A stretch of 64,000 nucleotides of DNA from a bacterium SCSIO 12741 (GCA_024398055.1 CP073749.1:2852594-2916593), one strand, 5' to 3'; numbered from the stretch's first letter, positions 45,881-54,990 are shown. Numbers and translations: made by a program. Notes: generated from the sequence alone by a model not told the origin.

Positions 45881-47110
45881 GTGGCAAATAGTTCTGAACA
45901 ACAATCGAGCAGTTCAATAAATCGGGTTCCAGTAGTCATACTCAACGGATTTCTGGGTTCCGGCAAAACGACCCTGTTTAGAGCATTGCTGGCTCAATCC
46001 AGAAAAAAGAATATTCCGGTTTGCGCCATTGTGAATGACATGAGCGAGCTGGACGTGGACGGTGAATTGATCGGAACAACCGATGCAGTAGAAGAAAATA
46101 GCCGCATTTTAGAATCCATTCATTCCTGCGTGCTAAGCAGTAAAATGGGAATTGAAAAGCTTGATGCGGCCATCCGAAAGCTGTTATCTGATCAAAATCC
46201 TGAGCTATTGATCATTGAGACATCGGGAAGTTGTCACCCACAACCCTTGATTGAATACTTCAAAGATCACCAACAGACGAAGCTCACCGGAGTGTTTGCT
46301 TTGGTGGATAGTTTGATGCTTGCACATGACTATCGTTACGGAGAAGATTTGATTCCAATCATGCAACATAACCTGGCAAATGGCCGTCGAGATACCGTTA
46401 ATCTGCTGGTAGAACAAATCTTGTTTTGCAGTCATTTGATTCTCACAAAAGCCGATCGGATTGAAGAAAATAAGCTTCCCACAATTGCGTCTCATATTCA
46501 AAGGATAAATGGGTTTGCTTCCATTCATTCTGTGTTTTTTGGGAAGTTGACCCTAGAGTCTTTGTTCGAGCTTGAGGAATACGATTATTACCGCGTGGCG
46601 CCTCTTATTCAAGAATTAAAACCCATTTTAGAAACCGAAGAGGAGCAAGAAAGACCTTACAATTTGGCAACCCGGGTTATTAAGGACGAACGCCCTTTTC
46701 ACCCACAACGGCTTTGGGACACTTGCCATCAATACCTCGATCAAAGAATATACCGGAGCAAGGGGTTCTTCTGGTTGGCCAGTCGCGATAAGCTTTCACT
46801 TCTCTGGAATCAAGCTGCGGGCGGAATAAATCTGGAAATTATTGGTTCCTGGCGATCTGGAATTGTAGAAGATGAAGATCACGGCATTACCGAATATGAA
46901 ATCGAGAAATTGAAAGAGATGCTGGCCAACGAAACCGGACGTTTTGGAGATCGTATTTGTGATTTAACCGTGATTGGGGATCAAACTCAAGTCGATCGAT
47001 TTACCGATGCGTTAAAAACTTGTTTTCTAACCGAGGAAGAAATTAAGCTTTGGGAAAATGGTCACGAGTTTACCGACCCATGGCCCAAGAATATTGTAAA
47101 AGTGAGGTAG
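45881..47110 (+). CDS. COG0523 (CobW/YjiA) family GTPase without the CxCC motif
   Basis: G3E-type GTPase, probably a metal chaperone or insertase. GTP-binding elements: Walker A NGFLGSGKTTL (about 22-32), the switch region VNDMSELDVDGELIG, ETSGSCHP (Walker B) and TKAD for guanine recognition. The C-terminal CobW_C domain begins near RPFHPQRLW and includes SKGFFWLASRD. The usual metal-binding CxCC motif (often GCICC) is replaced by HSCVLSSKMG with a single Cys. The start codon is GTG; no ATG gives a better N-terminus. A role in zinc homeostasis is typical but the altered motif makes the metal uncertain. Confidence 0.9.
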   Translation: MANSSEQQSSSSINRVPVVILNGFLGSGKTTLFRALLAQSRKKNIPVCAIVNDMSELDVDGELIGTTDAVEENSRILESIHSCVLSSKMGIEKLDAAIRKLLSDQNPELLIIETSGSCHPQPLIEYFKDHQQTKLTGVFALVDSLMLAHDYRYGEDLIPIMQHNLANGRRDTVNLLVEQILFCSHLILTKADRIEENKLPTIASHIQRINGFASIHSVFFGKLTLESLFELEEYDYYRVAPLIQELKPILETEEEQERPYNLATRVIKDERPFHPQRLWDTCHQYLDQRIYRSKGFFWLASRDKLSLLWNQAAGGINLEIIGSWRSGIVEDEDHGITEYEIEKLKEMLANETGRFGDRICDLTVIGDQTQVDRFTDALKTCFLTEEEIKLWENGHEFTDPWPKNIVKVR

Positions 47111-47184
47111 GCGCGAATTTAGGATTGGGTCTTTCCAGTGCTTGGCGATGTTGGGCAATAATTTACTGGTAGATATTCTGAGAG

Positions 47185-47646
47185 ATGAAGAAAACGGTCA
47201 TTAAATACCGAGAGTCCGAAGTGGAAGCGGTTTTTCAAAAACTCGTATCCAACTGGGTTGAATTGGCCAATTTCTACCAGAAAGAAGTGACGTATGACTA
47301 TGAAGCTCCGAGCGATCGACTACCTTATGTAGAAATGGGAGATATCGCCAGGTTTATAGTCGACAAAAAGAAATCAGACAACACGGAGCATTTTATTCCC
47401 TTTTTCGAAAACGTAGAAGAGTTAATGATACATGGGGATCAGTACACCCGGGAGCTCATGGTCGTTGGACTTTTCGAAGGAATCCAAAACAGAGGAGGCT
47501 CCCAAATCGACTACTACCGATCCTTCGACAAATGGTTAAAACCAGAGTCCCTAAAAGCATGGCGAAAGTTGATTGAATTTTGGGAAAAGGACGATTGGAA
47601 AAAGACCTCTGAAAGTGAGAAGATATTGAGGAAGGGGCGTAGGTGA
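47185..47646 (+). CDS. Small cytoplasmic protein, immunity-like
   Basis: A 153-residue, mostly helical, charged protein with no signal peptide. Segments such as IPFFENVEELMIHGDQYTRELMVVG, LFEGIQNRG and FDKWLKPESLKAWRKLIEFW resemble a family often annotated as DUF7674, whose members look like immunity or effector-linked proteins. This match is from memory of the pattern and is uncertain. No toxin partner is next to it. Confidence 0.55.
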   Translation: MKKTVIKYRESEVEAVFQKLVSNWVELANFYQKEVTYDYEAPSDRLPYVEMGDIARFIVDKKKSDNTEHFIPFFENVEELMIHGDQYTRELMVVGLFEGIQNRGGSQIDYYRSFDKWLKPESLKAWRKLIEFWEKDDWKKTSESEKILRKGRR

Positions 47647-47879
47647 ATTTGGCCCAAGAGAGACAACATAACTAGCATTCCCGGTAACCTTTTTTATCCA
47701 CTAATTGTTTCTATTTCTCTTATTTACAGACTTTATGGGGAATCGGAGTATTCCTTAAATGAACTGCGCAAAAAAAATAGAGTAGGGCACAAACTATTCC
47801 ATGTAGTTTACAAAAGTCAGTCCTTTTCTTTCTATCAATTTCCTCTCTTTGATGGAGTACTAAATCCAAACAACTTATT

Positions 47880-49736
47880 ATGATTTTAAAAAGTATTTCA
47901 GGGCTGATTGTAGGTGTTTTACTGATCAGTAGTGTTCAGCTTTTCGCGCAATCTGTTCCAGTTAGTGGGGGCTATCAGGCCTTTAAATTTCAGATAGATC
48001 AGGTCATCGGTGGTATGTCCAATGCAGCTGAAAGAGTTAGAATAACGACCACTTTGGCTGTCGAGGATGGTTATCTGATTTTAGGAAACGTTGAGAAACC
48101 CAATTCCAGTAATATGATAGTAACTACAGTTTTTATTGCTCACGTGGATCACCATGGAAGGATTCCAAACTCCAATTATTGGGTAAAAACTTATGGTGAT
48201 AGTATTACGAATCAATTGGGACATCAAATAATTCGTGATTACTATGGCAATTATGTGGTATTAGGCGAAGAAGAGGATCCTTTTCAACCGCCTTCCAAAA
48301 GAATTTGGCTTTTTACAGTGGACTTGGCTGGAACAATGTCCAACTCCAAGCTGTTTAATTTGCATGTCCCTCAAGGTTATTGTTCCATTCGAGGAATGGA
48401 GATTGTTCCAACTCTTGAGAGTTCTGGTCCTAGTGGTTATGCGATTTGTGGATTCATTTTTGACTGTACCATGCAGTCCAATTATCCATTTGCCATGAGG
48501 CTGGATAATAACCTGGGTGTGGTATGGAGTAAATACTACAACCAAACTAATGCGAAATTTCTATCTATAGCTCAAAAAAAGGGCTTAGGTGAAAACCTTA
48601 TTGTGGTTGGTACCGACGGAGATGGAATTATGGCCGAATTAAATTATGCTAACGGTAATTTGGTGGTTAATTCAAATATTAATTCCAGTGGTAACTTTTA
48701 TACAACAGGTGTTAGGAGTTGTAATAAGGTGATCAGTACTTGGGATGGTGGATTTGTAATTGGCTCGTCTATTGGATATTACTCGACGTCCTCAGGTGTA
48801 ATGGACGAATTTGGTTTACACAAATTTGATCAAAACGGCGTTCGGGAATGGTTCTCAGAGTACGACGAATTCTCGTCTTCTTACCACGATTACTTGACCC
48901 TCGAGGATATTCGAGAACATGATGATGAATTTGAAGTACTCCTCTCCTCAAATAAGGGGTTAATAATAAGCCGGGCTAATAAGTTTACTGGATCAGCATC
49001 AACCAGTATGCTGTACACAACGGGAGGAACTTCAACAAAGTTTTGGAGAGAGGTTGAATCAGATGTTAAATACCAAAAGTTAAGTTTTGATCCAGGATCA
49101 ATTATCCGTGAGGGGACTGCCGTAGCCACCCATTTTTCTGGTAACACTCCGTTGGGAGGTATTCCTACAACCAATGACCGCAAGGAGTTTCGATTAATAA
49201 AAACAGACACGGACCTCGAAACCGGGGCTACTTCGTGTCAATCATCCATTCTCATTGTCAATGATCCTCATTGTTCCCAAAACCCGGCTGGACCATGTAG
49301 AAAATTTTTGGCTAACGCGGGAATGGTCTCGACCAATAACGCCGGTATTTCAGGAGGAAACTTCAATCATAGCGTATTCAATGGATCAGCGACACCTCAC
49401 TATTACTGCTCTGAAGTAGTGTATGAAGTATTTCTACCGGAACCCAATGATGATAATCAGTTTTACCCTCCAAAAAGGACAACAGGAATTAATGATTTGG
49501 AGGCCGGAAAGGTAGATTTTTTGGTTAAAACGATTTCATTATCAGGTATATATAATATCGAGTCTTCTCTGAAATACAGTCGTCTTCAAGTGCTTGATAT
49601 CAACGGAAGAATAGTTTTGGATACGATGGAGCAGATGGATCAAATTGATATTAGCCAAGAAGAGGGAGGTGTATATGTGGTTCGTGCAGTATTTGGATCG
49701 AACACTGTGGTGTCTTCTAAGATTGTAAAACAATAA
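47880..49736 (+). CDS. Exported T9SS-type cargo protein of unknown function
   Basis: A 618-residue exported protein with signal peptide ILKSISGLIVGVLLISSVQLFAQ. Its body has propeller-like repeats (TTTLAVEDGYLILGNVE, QIIRDYYGNYVVLGEEED, GGFVIGSSIGYYS) as in the gene at 41848. The C-terminal 75 residues form a divergent type A sorting domain: SLSGIYNIESSLKYSRLQ, VLDINGRIVLDT, EEGGVYVVRAVFG. It lacks the usual NP motif, although the DINGR and GVYVVR segments are conserved. Function unknown. A terminator follows. Confidence 0.83.
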   Translation: MILKSISGLIVGVLLISSVQLFAQSVPVSGGYQAFKFQIDQVIGGMSNAAERVRITTTLAVEDGYLILGNVEKPNSSNMIVTTVFIAHVDHHGRIPNSNYWVKTYGDSITNQLGHQIIRDYYGNYVVLGEEEDPFQPPSKRIWLFTVDLAGTMSNSKLFNLHVPQGYCSIRGMEIVPTLESSGPSGYAICGFIFDCTMQSNYPFAMRLDNNLGVVWSKYYNQTNAKFLSIAQKKGLGENLIVVGTDGDGIMAELNYANGNLVVNSNINSSGNFYTTGVRSCNKVISTWDGGFVIGSSIGYYSTSSGVMDEFGLHKFDQNGVREWFSEYDEFSSSYHDYLTLEDIREHDDEFEVLLSSNKGLIISRANKFTGSASTSMLYTTGGTSTKFWREVESDVKYQKLSFDPGSIIREGTAVATHFSGNTPLGGIPTTNDRKEFRLIKTDTDLETGATSCQSSILIVNDPHCSQNPAGPCRKFLANAGMVSTNNAGISGGNFNHSVFNGSATPHYYCSEVVYEVFLPEPNDDNQFYPPKRTTGINDLEAGKVDFLVKTISLSGIYNIESSLKYSRLQVLDINGRIVLDTMEQMDQIDISQEEGGVYVVRAVFGSNTVVSSKIVKQ

Positions 49737-49787
49737 AAGTTGGCGCTGTATTCGATTAACCTCCAATTGATCACTTTATCATTAGCG

Positions 49788-49825
49788 AAAGAACCCCTTG
49801 GTTAAAACCTTGGGGTTTCTTTTTA
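49788..49825 (+). terminator. Intrinsic terminator
   Basis: AAAGAACCCC and GGGGTTTCTTT form a nearly perfect stem around TTGGTTAAAACCTT, followed by Ts. It lies about 50 bases after the T9SS cargo gene stop. Confidence 0.75.
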
Positions 49826-49955
49826 TCCAATTATGGAACCCTGAATACAGTGCCATATCTTTAGATATTTTCATACTTTGGTGATCCGAAAGCCTCTTTC
49901 AAAAAACTAACCGTTTACCGAATAGGGTATCTTTTAAAATCAAACTTGGAGAAAT

Positions 49956-50315
49956 ATGTTAGGATTAATTCTAGTCTACTTTATTGGTAAGAGATTCTAT
50001 GACTTAGCAGAGAAACACGATAAACATAAATGGGGTTTTGCGATTGCCGGAGTGGCTTCCTATTACTTGGGAACCATGGCCTTTGGGTTTTTCCTGGCTT
50101 TGTATTCTGAAATATGGAATCCAACGCTGTTGGAAGGAACCAATGATTTCGCTGTTGGGCTTATGGGCGTACCTTTTGGAGTGCTTGCTTGTGTGGGGTT
50201 CTACAAACTTTTAAAAAGAAGCTGGGAGCCCAAATCAGTGCCTTTGGATTCTAATGTTTTGGATGCCGAAATTGACCAAGATTCTTTTCAAAGGAAAGAG
50301 GATAAGGAAAAGTGA
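49956..50315 (+). CDS. Small membrane protein of unknown function
   Basis: A 119-residue membrane protein with three hydrophobic stretches (start to residue 12, about 27-48, about 66-86) and a charged C-terminal tail ending DSFQRKEDKEK. The pattern FIGKRFYDLAEKHDKHKWGFAI is common in small Bacteroidota membrane proteins. Function unknown. It lies convergent to the serine hydrolase gene. Confidence 0.65.
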   Translation: MLGLILVYFIGKRFYDLAEKHDKHKWGFAIAGVASYYLGTMAFGFFLALYSEIWNPTLLEGTNDFAVGLMGVPFGVLACVGFYKLLKRSWEPKSVPLDSNVLDAEIDQDSFQRKEDKEK

Positions 50316-50380
50316 GTTCCAAGTTATCGGACTCGAACTCAATCTGACCAACGGGCCTAAAACGGACATAAAGCCGGGAG

Positions 50381-52240
50381 TTAAATACTCCACAACCGTA
50401 AATCGAACCAGCCGTGATAGATGGAGTAAATCGTAAACATGGATACCCCTGCATATAAACTCAGGTAGAATACTTTGAAGCCGTTGGTTTTAAAAAGCAA
50501 TCGTTTTTTATAGAGTTTAAAGCCGCCATACACTGAGAATACCGGAAAGAGTATGGAGCATGCAAACAGGCTAACAGAGGTTAATGTCACTGTCCCAAGC
50601 GACTCCAAATTAGAGAAAGACGAATTACTCAGATAGATAGCTATAGAACAGGACATTAACCAAAATGGTAAAGCCATTAACCCTGTTGTTTTGGTTGAAC
50701 TGAGGTAGGTCCTTGTAAACGGAAGAGTTAGTATTTGTCCCAAAAAAAGCATCGTAAGCAAGAAACCTGAGAGTAAACCAAAACACAACAAACCAGTAGA
50801 TAGATAATGGGCTAAAGGATTGATTTTGACAAAGGTGTCTTCATAAAAAACGAGTGCTTTTTCACCGTCGTTATTGCATAAAAACAAGTAGGCTGCTTCG
50901 TTTTTTTCAGGGCTAAAACCGTTGTTCCCCGAATGGTAATACACCTCTTCGTCACGTATAAAGCGTTTAATGCTCAGTGAGTTGTTTTTTATTGAAAGTT
51001 TCATCGTTCTCACTGGAGCATTGATAAGATTCGCCAGACCGTTAGTTCCGTTGAGCATCTTATAAGTACCCTCCCATTCTTTGTAAGTTGAAATATCCGT
51101 GGATTTGATTGGGGCCTTACTATTTGAGGTTAATGACGGATCAACAAAATGATCCACCAACAGATGAAGAATTTTGGAATTGCTTTTTTGGAATAGATTG
51201 GAACTTACGGCCATACCCAAGTTTAGTTCCTGATTAAAAATATAATCACTGGTAAAGCCATCTATAGATCCATTATGACCTTTGAAAAGAACATCATTCT
51301 GGCCATAGTCTTTGTCACACATACCCAAACTGTATCCAGTTGAGATATGGTTTTCTATTTCAAAGTTGGATTGCAGCTGCTGCATGATAGCGGCCTGTTC
51401 TCGGGTAATTATTCCAAATGAGTCTAATTTATTTTCGTTCAGAAAGAACTGTAGAAATTTGGACATATCCGAACTACAACTCACTAATCCGCCAGCCGAT
51501 TCTCCAATTAATTTTGGAGCCTTACTTGACTCAATTTTTCCATTGTTTCGTTGAAATCCGGTAGTTATGTCCGTGTTTTTTTGGGTGGAATAATAAGCCG
51601 TGTTTTCCATTTCTAAAGGAAGCAGAACATTCTTGGTGATGTATTCTTGGTAGGGAATACCGCTTGTCTTTTCAATGATGTACCCGAGAATGACATAGCC
51701 TGGATTGGAGTAGGAGAACACTAAGCCAGGTTGCCAATTCGATTGGTAACTCTGCTCAAAAGTCATCACCTCGTCCAGAGCCGTTAATTCCCTTTCTCGC
51801 TTTTTGATAATGGCCGAGATATGCATATCGTCAAATCCAGAACGGTGACTGAGCAGGTGTTTTATTTTTACCGGATGGCTGGATTCCCAGTCGTTTTCGA
51901 ATGGAACTTCGGGGGCTATTTTCTTTAACTCATCCTCTAAACTGAGCTTCCCTTCACCAACAAGTTTCATGATCGCCAGGGCCGTAAAAGTTTTGGAAAT
52001 GGACCCAAGGGCAAAAAGGCTTTTCTGCGTTACTTTTTGGGTATGCTCGGCATCGCTAGAGCCAAATTCTGATTGAAACAAGATGCTATCGCCACTCACC
52101 ACCGTTACAAAGGCACCTGGAGTATTAGATTTCGTCAAAATCGAATGGATACTGTCTTTCAGCTGTGTTTCCGTGAGATTTTGGGCTCCGCTTTGAAAAG
52201 TGAAAGTCACCAACCATGCGATTAATACTGCTTTCTTCAT
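50381..52240 (-). CDS. Serine hydrolase of the class C beta-lactamase / D-aminopeptidase fold with membrane segments
   Basis: Exported penicillin-binding-like enzyme. The signal peptide is MKKAVLIAWLVTFTFQSGAQ. The catalytic SISK (Ser80-Lys83) lies in FALGSISKTFTALAIMKLV, a YSN triad is in VFSYSNPGYVILGY, and the third motif HNG is in LFKGHNGSIDGF. Residues after about 480 contain four membrane segments, giving 619 residues, longer than a bare beta-lactamase domain. The natural substrate is unknown; hydrolysis of antibiotics is not implied. Upstream, at 52265-52285, is a palindrome matching the one before padR, so PadR probably controls it. Confidence 0.9.
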   Translation of the reverse strand: MKKAVLIAWLVTFTFQSGAQNLTETQLKDSIHSILTKSNTPGAFVTVVSGDSILFQSEFGSSDAEHTQKVTQKSLFALGSISKTFTALAIMKLVGEGKLSLEDELKKIAPEVPFENDWESSHPVKIKHLLSHRSGFDDMHISAIIKKRERELTALDEVMTFEQSYQSNWQPGLVFSYSNPGYVILGYIIEKTSGIPYQEYITKNVLLPLEMENTAYYSTQKNTDITTGFQRNNGKIESSKAPKLIGESAGGLVSCSSDMSKFLQFFLNENKLDSFGIITREQAAIMQQLQSNFEIENHISTGYSLGMCDKDYGQNDVLFKGHNGSIDGFTSDYIFNQELNLGMAVSSNLFQKSNSKILHLLVDHFVDPSLTSNSKAPIKSTDISTYKEWEGTYKMLNGTNGLANLINAPVRTMKLSIKNNSLSIKRFIRDEEVYYHSGNNGFSPEKNEAAYLFLCNNDGEKALVFYEDTFVKINPLAHYLSTGLLCFGLLSGFLLTMLFLGQILTLPFTRTYLSSTKTTGLMALPFWLMSCSIAIYLSNSSFSNLESLGTVTLTSVSLFACSILFPVFSVYGGFKLYKKRLLFKTNGFKVFYLSLYAGVSMFTIYSIYHGWFDLRLWSI

Positions 52241-52264
52241 TGTTTTTATTTATTGTTAAGCACA

Positions 52265-52285
52265 ATACATTGTTATGCTATGTAT
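52265..52285. promoter_or_regulatory. Candidate PadR operator before the serine hydrolase
   Basis: ATACAT-N9-ATGTAT inverted repeat, 25 bases upstream of the hydrolase start and between it and the HAAS gene stop. Read on the plus strand, it matches the minus-strand sequence at 53248-53268 at 19 of 21 positions. PadR proteins usually bind ATGT/ACAT-containing palindromes of this kind. Confidence 0.65.
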
Positions 52286-52298
52286 GTAGTGAAAAAAA

Positions 52299-52886
52299 TT
52301 AGCGAGTCGCTTTTCGTTTTTGCTTTAAGAGTAAGGTAATCATGAAATACAGGATCACGGCACTTAAGATCATTACAGGAATGAACCAATTCCCTAATAC
52401 TTCCTGGTAATGGCTTCTGGAGACACTTCCAAGTTTGCCCAGAATGGCAAAATCACCGTCTTTAAAATACAACCCTACTTCATCCGGGTATCGCAGTTTT
52501 TGAAAAATCAAAAAACCAAATCCCAATAACAGTAAGTACAACAAGCTAAATACAGCATAAGAAATGCCATTGGCAATATTTAATGATAGTGCCTTAAAGA
52601 CATGAATAGGATTGAATGTTTGGGTAGCTTGAGTCAGTTTCTTTTCAGCTATGGTTGGTTTTAGAATCTCCTCTGGGTTACCAAGTTTATGGAGTATTTT
52701 AACGATTTTATCAGCTTCGGAATCTCCATTTTCCTTTTGTAGGCCTTCGTAAATGTGGCTGTTGAATTCCATTAAAATGTCGAATCCATCTTCTGTAGGT
52801 AAGTCCTTCGTTTGCTGTTTAATACGTTCAATGTAGCTGTCGTAAATCTTTTGAGAAGTTTTATCCTGAAATCTGATTTCCTTCAT
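52299..52886 (-). CDS. HAAS domain membrane protein, PadR partner
   Basis: A 195-residue protein with an N-terminal helical HAAS/DUF1700-like domain (about 1-80, with DILMEFNSHIYEGL and KILHKLGNPEEIL) and two membrane segments (about 115-135 and 170-190). HAAS proteins are typically encoded next to PadR regulators and are thought to transmit signals from the membrane. It starts six bases after the padR stop and is read in the same direction, so the two are co-transcribed. Confidence 0.78.
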   Translation of the reverse strand: MKEIRFQDKTSQKIYDSYIERIKQQTKDLPTEDGFDILMEFNSHIYEGLQKENGDSEADKIVKILHKLGNPEEILKPTIAEKKLTQATQTFNPIHVFKALSLNIANGISYAVFSLLYLLLLGFGFLIFQKLRYPDEVGLYFKDGDFAILGKLGSVSRSHYQEVLGNWFIPVMILSAVILYFMITLLLKQKRKATR

Positions 52887-52892
52887 CTCGTT

Positions 52893-53228
52893 TTATCTTG
52901 AAATTTTATTGATTGCCATATCCAGTTGTTTCCAATATTCTCGCATTTGGTCCAGTGTTTCTTCACCCATTTCCGTTAGCGTGTAGTACTTTCTTGGAAT
53001 TCCTGAGGGTTGTTCGATCCACTTAGAGGTGGCCAAACCATCCGATTTTAATCTATTCATCAGGGGATAAAGAGTTCCTTCGGCAATTTCGATATCGGTA
53101 AACTTTTTTACTTCTTCTATAAGTTCGTAGCCGTAGTATTGGTTGTCTTTTAAGACATTAAGGATGATAAAGGCCAAAGTCCCTTTCTTAACCTGGGATT
53201 TCCATTTTTGTATAAACTCCTCATTCAC
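52893..53228 (-). CDS. PadR family transcriptional regulator
   Basis: A 111-residue PadR-type repressor with a winged helix (KKGTLAFIILNVLKDNQYYGYELIEEVKKF), the wing and recognition region (IAEGTLYPLMNRLKSDGLATS) and a short C-terminal helix. The length is that of PadR-s2 proteins. It heads the padR-HAAS unit and sits 20 bases from an ATACAT-N9-ATGTAT palindrome (53248-53268), with a second copy before the hydrolase gene. Autoregulation and control of the downstream hydrolase are therefore likely. The inducer is unknown. Confidence 0.93.
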   Translation of the reverse strand: MNEEFIQKWKSQVKKGTLAFIILNVLKDNQYYGYELIEEVKKFTDIEIAEGTLYPLMNRLKSDGLATSKWIEQPSGIPRKYYTLTEMGEETLDQMREYWKQLDMAINKISR

Positions 53229-53235
53229 GGCTCAA

Positions 53236-53268
53236 ATGTATAGCATAATACATAGCAATACAATGTAT
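53236..53268. promoter_or_regulatory. Candidate PadR operator before padR
   Basis: Overlapping inverted repeats upstream of padR: ATGTAT-N6-ATACAT (53236-53253) and ATACAT-N9-ATGTAT (53248-53268), sharing the central ATACAT. The N9 version is nearly identical to 52265-52285. The triple half-site arrangement could let two dimers bind side by side. Confidence 0.65.
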
Positions 53269-53626
53269 GGGTATCATTTATTCAGATAAAGCTCTGAAAA
53301 TACTTGAATATCAATGGGTACATCTTGAGTTTTGTGTGAAGCGCATAAAATCAATCTGTGAAAGTGAGTAATTGCTTGCCATCAGTCCGATCATACCTGG
53401 TCGTAGTTTCAACCTAGGACGAAGCTGTTTTTCCATTTATTCGAAATCCGGATTTTACCTGATATTCGGAATGAATGAAGGTTTTTGATTTGAAATGGTT
53501 AGATTCGATTTAGACCGCACTGAATTTCTCTTGTTTCAGGATAGTTTTGAGTTTTCACTTGTAATCAACTGAATTCACGATGACAATAAAGATCATGTTA
53601 TAATACCGTAGTTACCTCATATTAAT
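53269..53626. other. Gene-free spacer between padR and the VOC gene
   Basis: About 360 bases with no credible reading frame. It holds one REP-like palindrome (53393-53426) and is visibly AT-rich. No promoter with both boxes could be placed with confidence, although TATAATACCG at 53599-53608 is a possible -10-like stretch before the VOC gene. Confidence 0.5.
53393..53426. repeat. REP-like palindromic element, degenerate copy
   Basis: ATACCTGGTCGTAGTTTC followed by AACCTAGGACGAAGCT. It is an imperfect palindrome that matches the perfect one at 54935-54970 in both arms and flank. The two copies bracket the VOC gene and the small gene at 54601. Confidence 0.6.
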
Positions 53627-54463
53627 ATGAATAGACGCAATTGCCTAATAATTTTAGTTCTGTTTATCGGTTTTCTTTCTTGTGAAAACGAGAAAAAATC
53701 GGAACCACAAATAGACAAAGCCACGATAAAATCTTCACCCGATTTGGAGGTTGACCATTTGAATATTTGGATTGAAAACCCAACAAAGGCAAAAGAAAAA
53801 TTAACTCAAATTGGATTTACAGCTGTTCCTGATTCACTTTCACAGATTCATGGTGGGCAGGGAACAACAGGCAGGTATTTCAATTTTTTAAATGGTTATC
53901 TCGAACTGATATTTGTTTTTGACCAGCACGATTTTGATAGGAACAATGAATTGAACCCAGAATTGGATTTTGCTGAAAGAAATGATCACACAAAAAATGG
54001 TGCGTCACCTTTTGGCATTGCTCTCAGAGTAAAGGATTATGATCTACAAAAAATTCCATTTGAAAAAGTAACCTACCATCAAGATTGGATGGAGAAAAAT
54101 GCGAACATTTATTCAGCTAAAAATTCAAAAACGAACCTCAGGGAGCCTTCCATTTTTGTTGTTTACCCAGAAATTGAATCAGACAGATTTGAAACGTTAG
54201 CTGACTTAAAGAACATTCCGGATGAATATGGATTTGCCAGAGAATTTTTCAAGCATCCGAATGGAGCAAAGAAGATTACAAAAATTACGATTACATCAAC
54301 GGACTTGGATCTTAATACAGAAACGATTAAAACAATTAACGGAATTGGGAATGTAACCGTTAAAAATGGCAATGAACATCTGATGGAATTGTATTTCGAT
54401 AACCATGTTCAGAAAAAGTCATTCGATTTAAGACCCGAATTACCAATCATAGTTAATTTATAA
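53627..54463 (+). CDS. VOC/glyoxalase-like lipoprotein
   Basis: Exported lipoprotein (MNRRNCLIILVLFIGFLSC, lipobox Cys at residue 19) with a glyoxalase-like VOC domain: LEVDHLNIWIENPTKAKEKL, GTTGRYFNFLNGYLELIFVF and a second half from about residue 110. The first His and the Glu in GYLELI fit metal ligands of this fold. The length of 278 residues allows one paired module. Substrate unknown. It looks AT-richer than the housekeeping genes and is flanked by REP-like palindromes, so it may be acquired. Confidence 0.75.
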   Translation: MNRRNCLIILVLFIGFLSCENEKKSEPQIDKATIKSSPDLEVDHLNIWIENPTKAKEKLTQIGFTAVPDSLSQIHGGQGTTGRYFNFLNGYLELIFVFDQHDFDRNNELNPELDFAERNDHTKNGASPFGIALRVKDYDLQKIPFEKVTYHQDWMEKNANIYSAKNSKTNLREPSIFVVYPEIESDRFETLADLKNIPDEYGFAREFFKHPNGAKKITKITITSTDLDLNTETIKTINGIGNVTVKNGNEHLMELYFDNHVQKKSFDLRPELPIIVNL

Positions 54464-54600
54464 AACATGCGGTAAAGCGGTATGGCCGCAACTCTAACTC
54501 GTTTTAGTTTCAAATTTCAATTGATTGTTCAGTTGAATATATGGAAGGAATAGCCGTGCCTTAAGGTAATCTTGATACTCAAGAGGATTAATGAAGTACA

Positions 54601-54903
54601 ATGGAGAAAGTAAACAAAGTACCATTCAATGAAATTAAGAATGTAAAGGAAGCTCTTGCGAACATGGCATTAGAACAACTTGAAATTGATATAAATTCAT
54701 TGGAGAACCTGGTAGTAGAGTTCGGTTATATTTATTTACGAGGTGATCACTACGAGTCATTATTTAAAGTTTTGACAGACCAAGAAACCTTTTATTTTGC
54801 GGTACAACAAGGAAACCTTATATGGCTGCAAAACACCTTTAGCGAGGAATTGTTCCAATCAACAATTCAACAAATGCGAACCTTTCATGGAGATTGGAAA
54901 TAA
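54601..54903 (+). CDS. Small protein of unknown function
   Basis: A 100-residue acidic protein with no signal peptide. The pattern FGYIYLRGDHYESLFKVLTDQETFYFAVQQGNLIWL shows alternating strands, and the two flanks are helical. It could be a small immunity or inhibitor protein, but no family was recognised. It has its own upstream spacer of 137 bases after the VOC gene and lies inside the REP-bracketed segment. Confidence 0.6.
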   Translation: MEKVNKVPFNEIKNVKEALANMALEQLEIDINSLENLVVEFGYIYLRGDHYESLFKVLTDQETFYFAVQQGNLIWLQNTFSEELFQSTIQQMRTFHGDWK

Positions 54904-54934
54904 ACACGAATTACATTCTAAGCAGAAATCTGAA

Positions 54935-54970
54935 CATACCTCGTCGTAGTTTTAAACTACGACGAAACTA
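54935..54970. repeat. REP-like palindromic element, perfect copy
   Basis: TCGTCGTAGTTT and AAACTACGACGA form 12-bp perfect arms around a single T (54941-54965), with CATACC in front as in the copy at 53393. Such elements in Bacteroidota are often mobilised by RAYT-type transposases, but none is encoded in the window. Confidence 0.75.
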
Positions 54971-54990
54971 TATTTCTGATTTAGTACCGA

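Noticed and set aside
50381-52240. Antibiotic-resistance beta-lactamase
   Set aside because: SxxK, YSN and HNG motifs are shared by many peptidases and esterases, and the membrane segments and PadR context do not point to drug hydrolysis.
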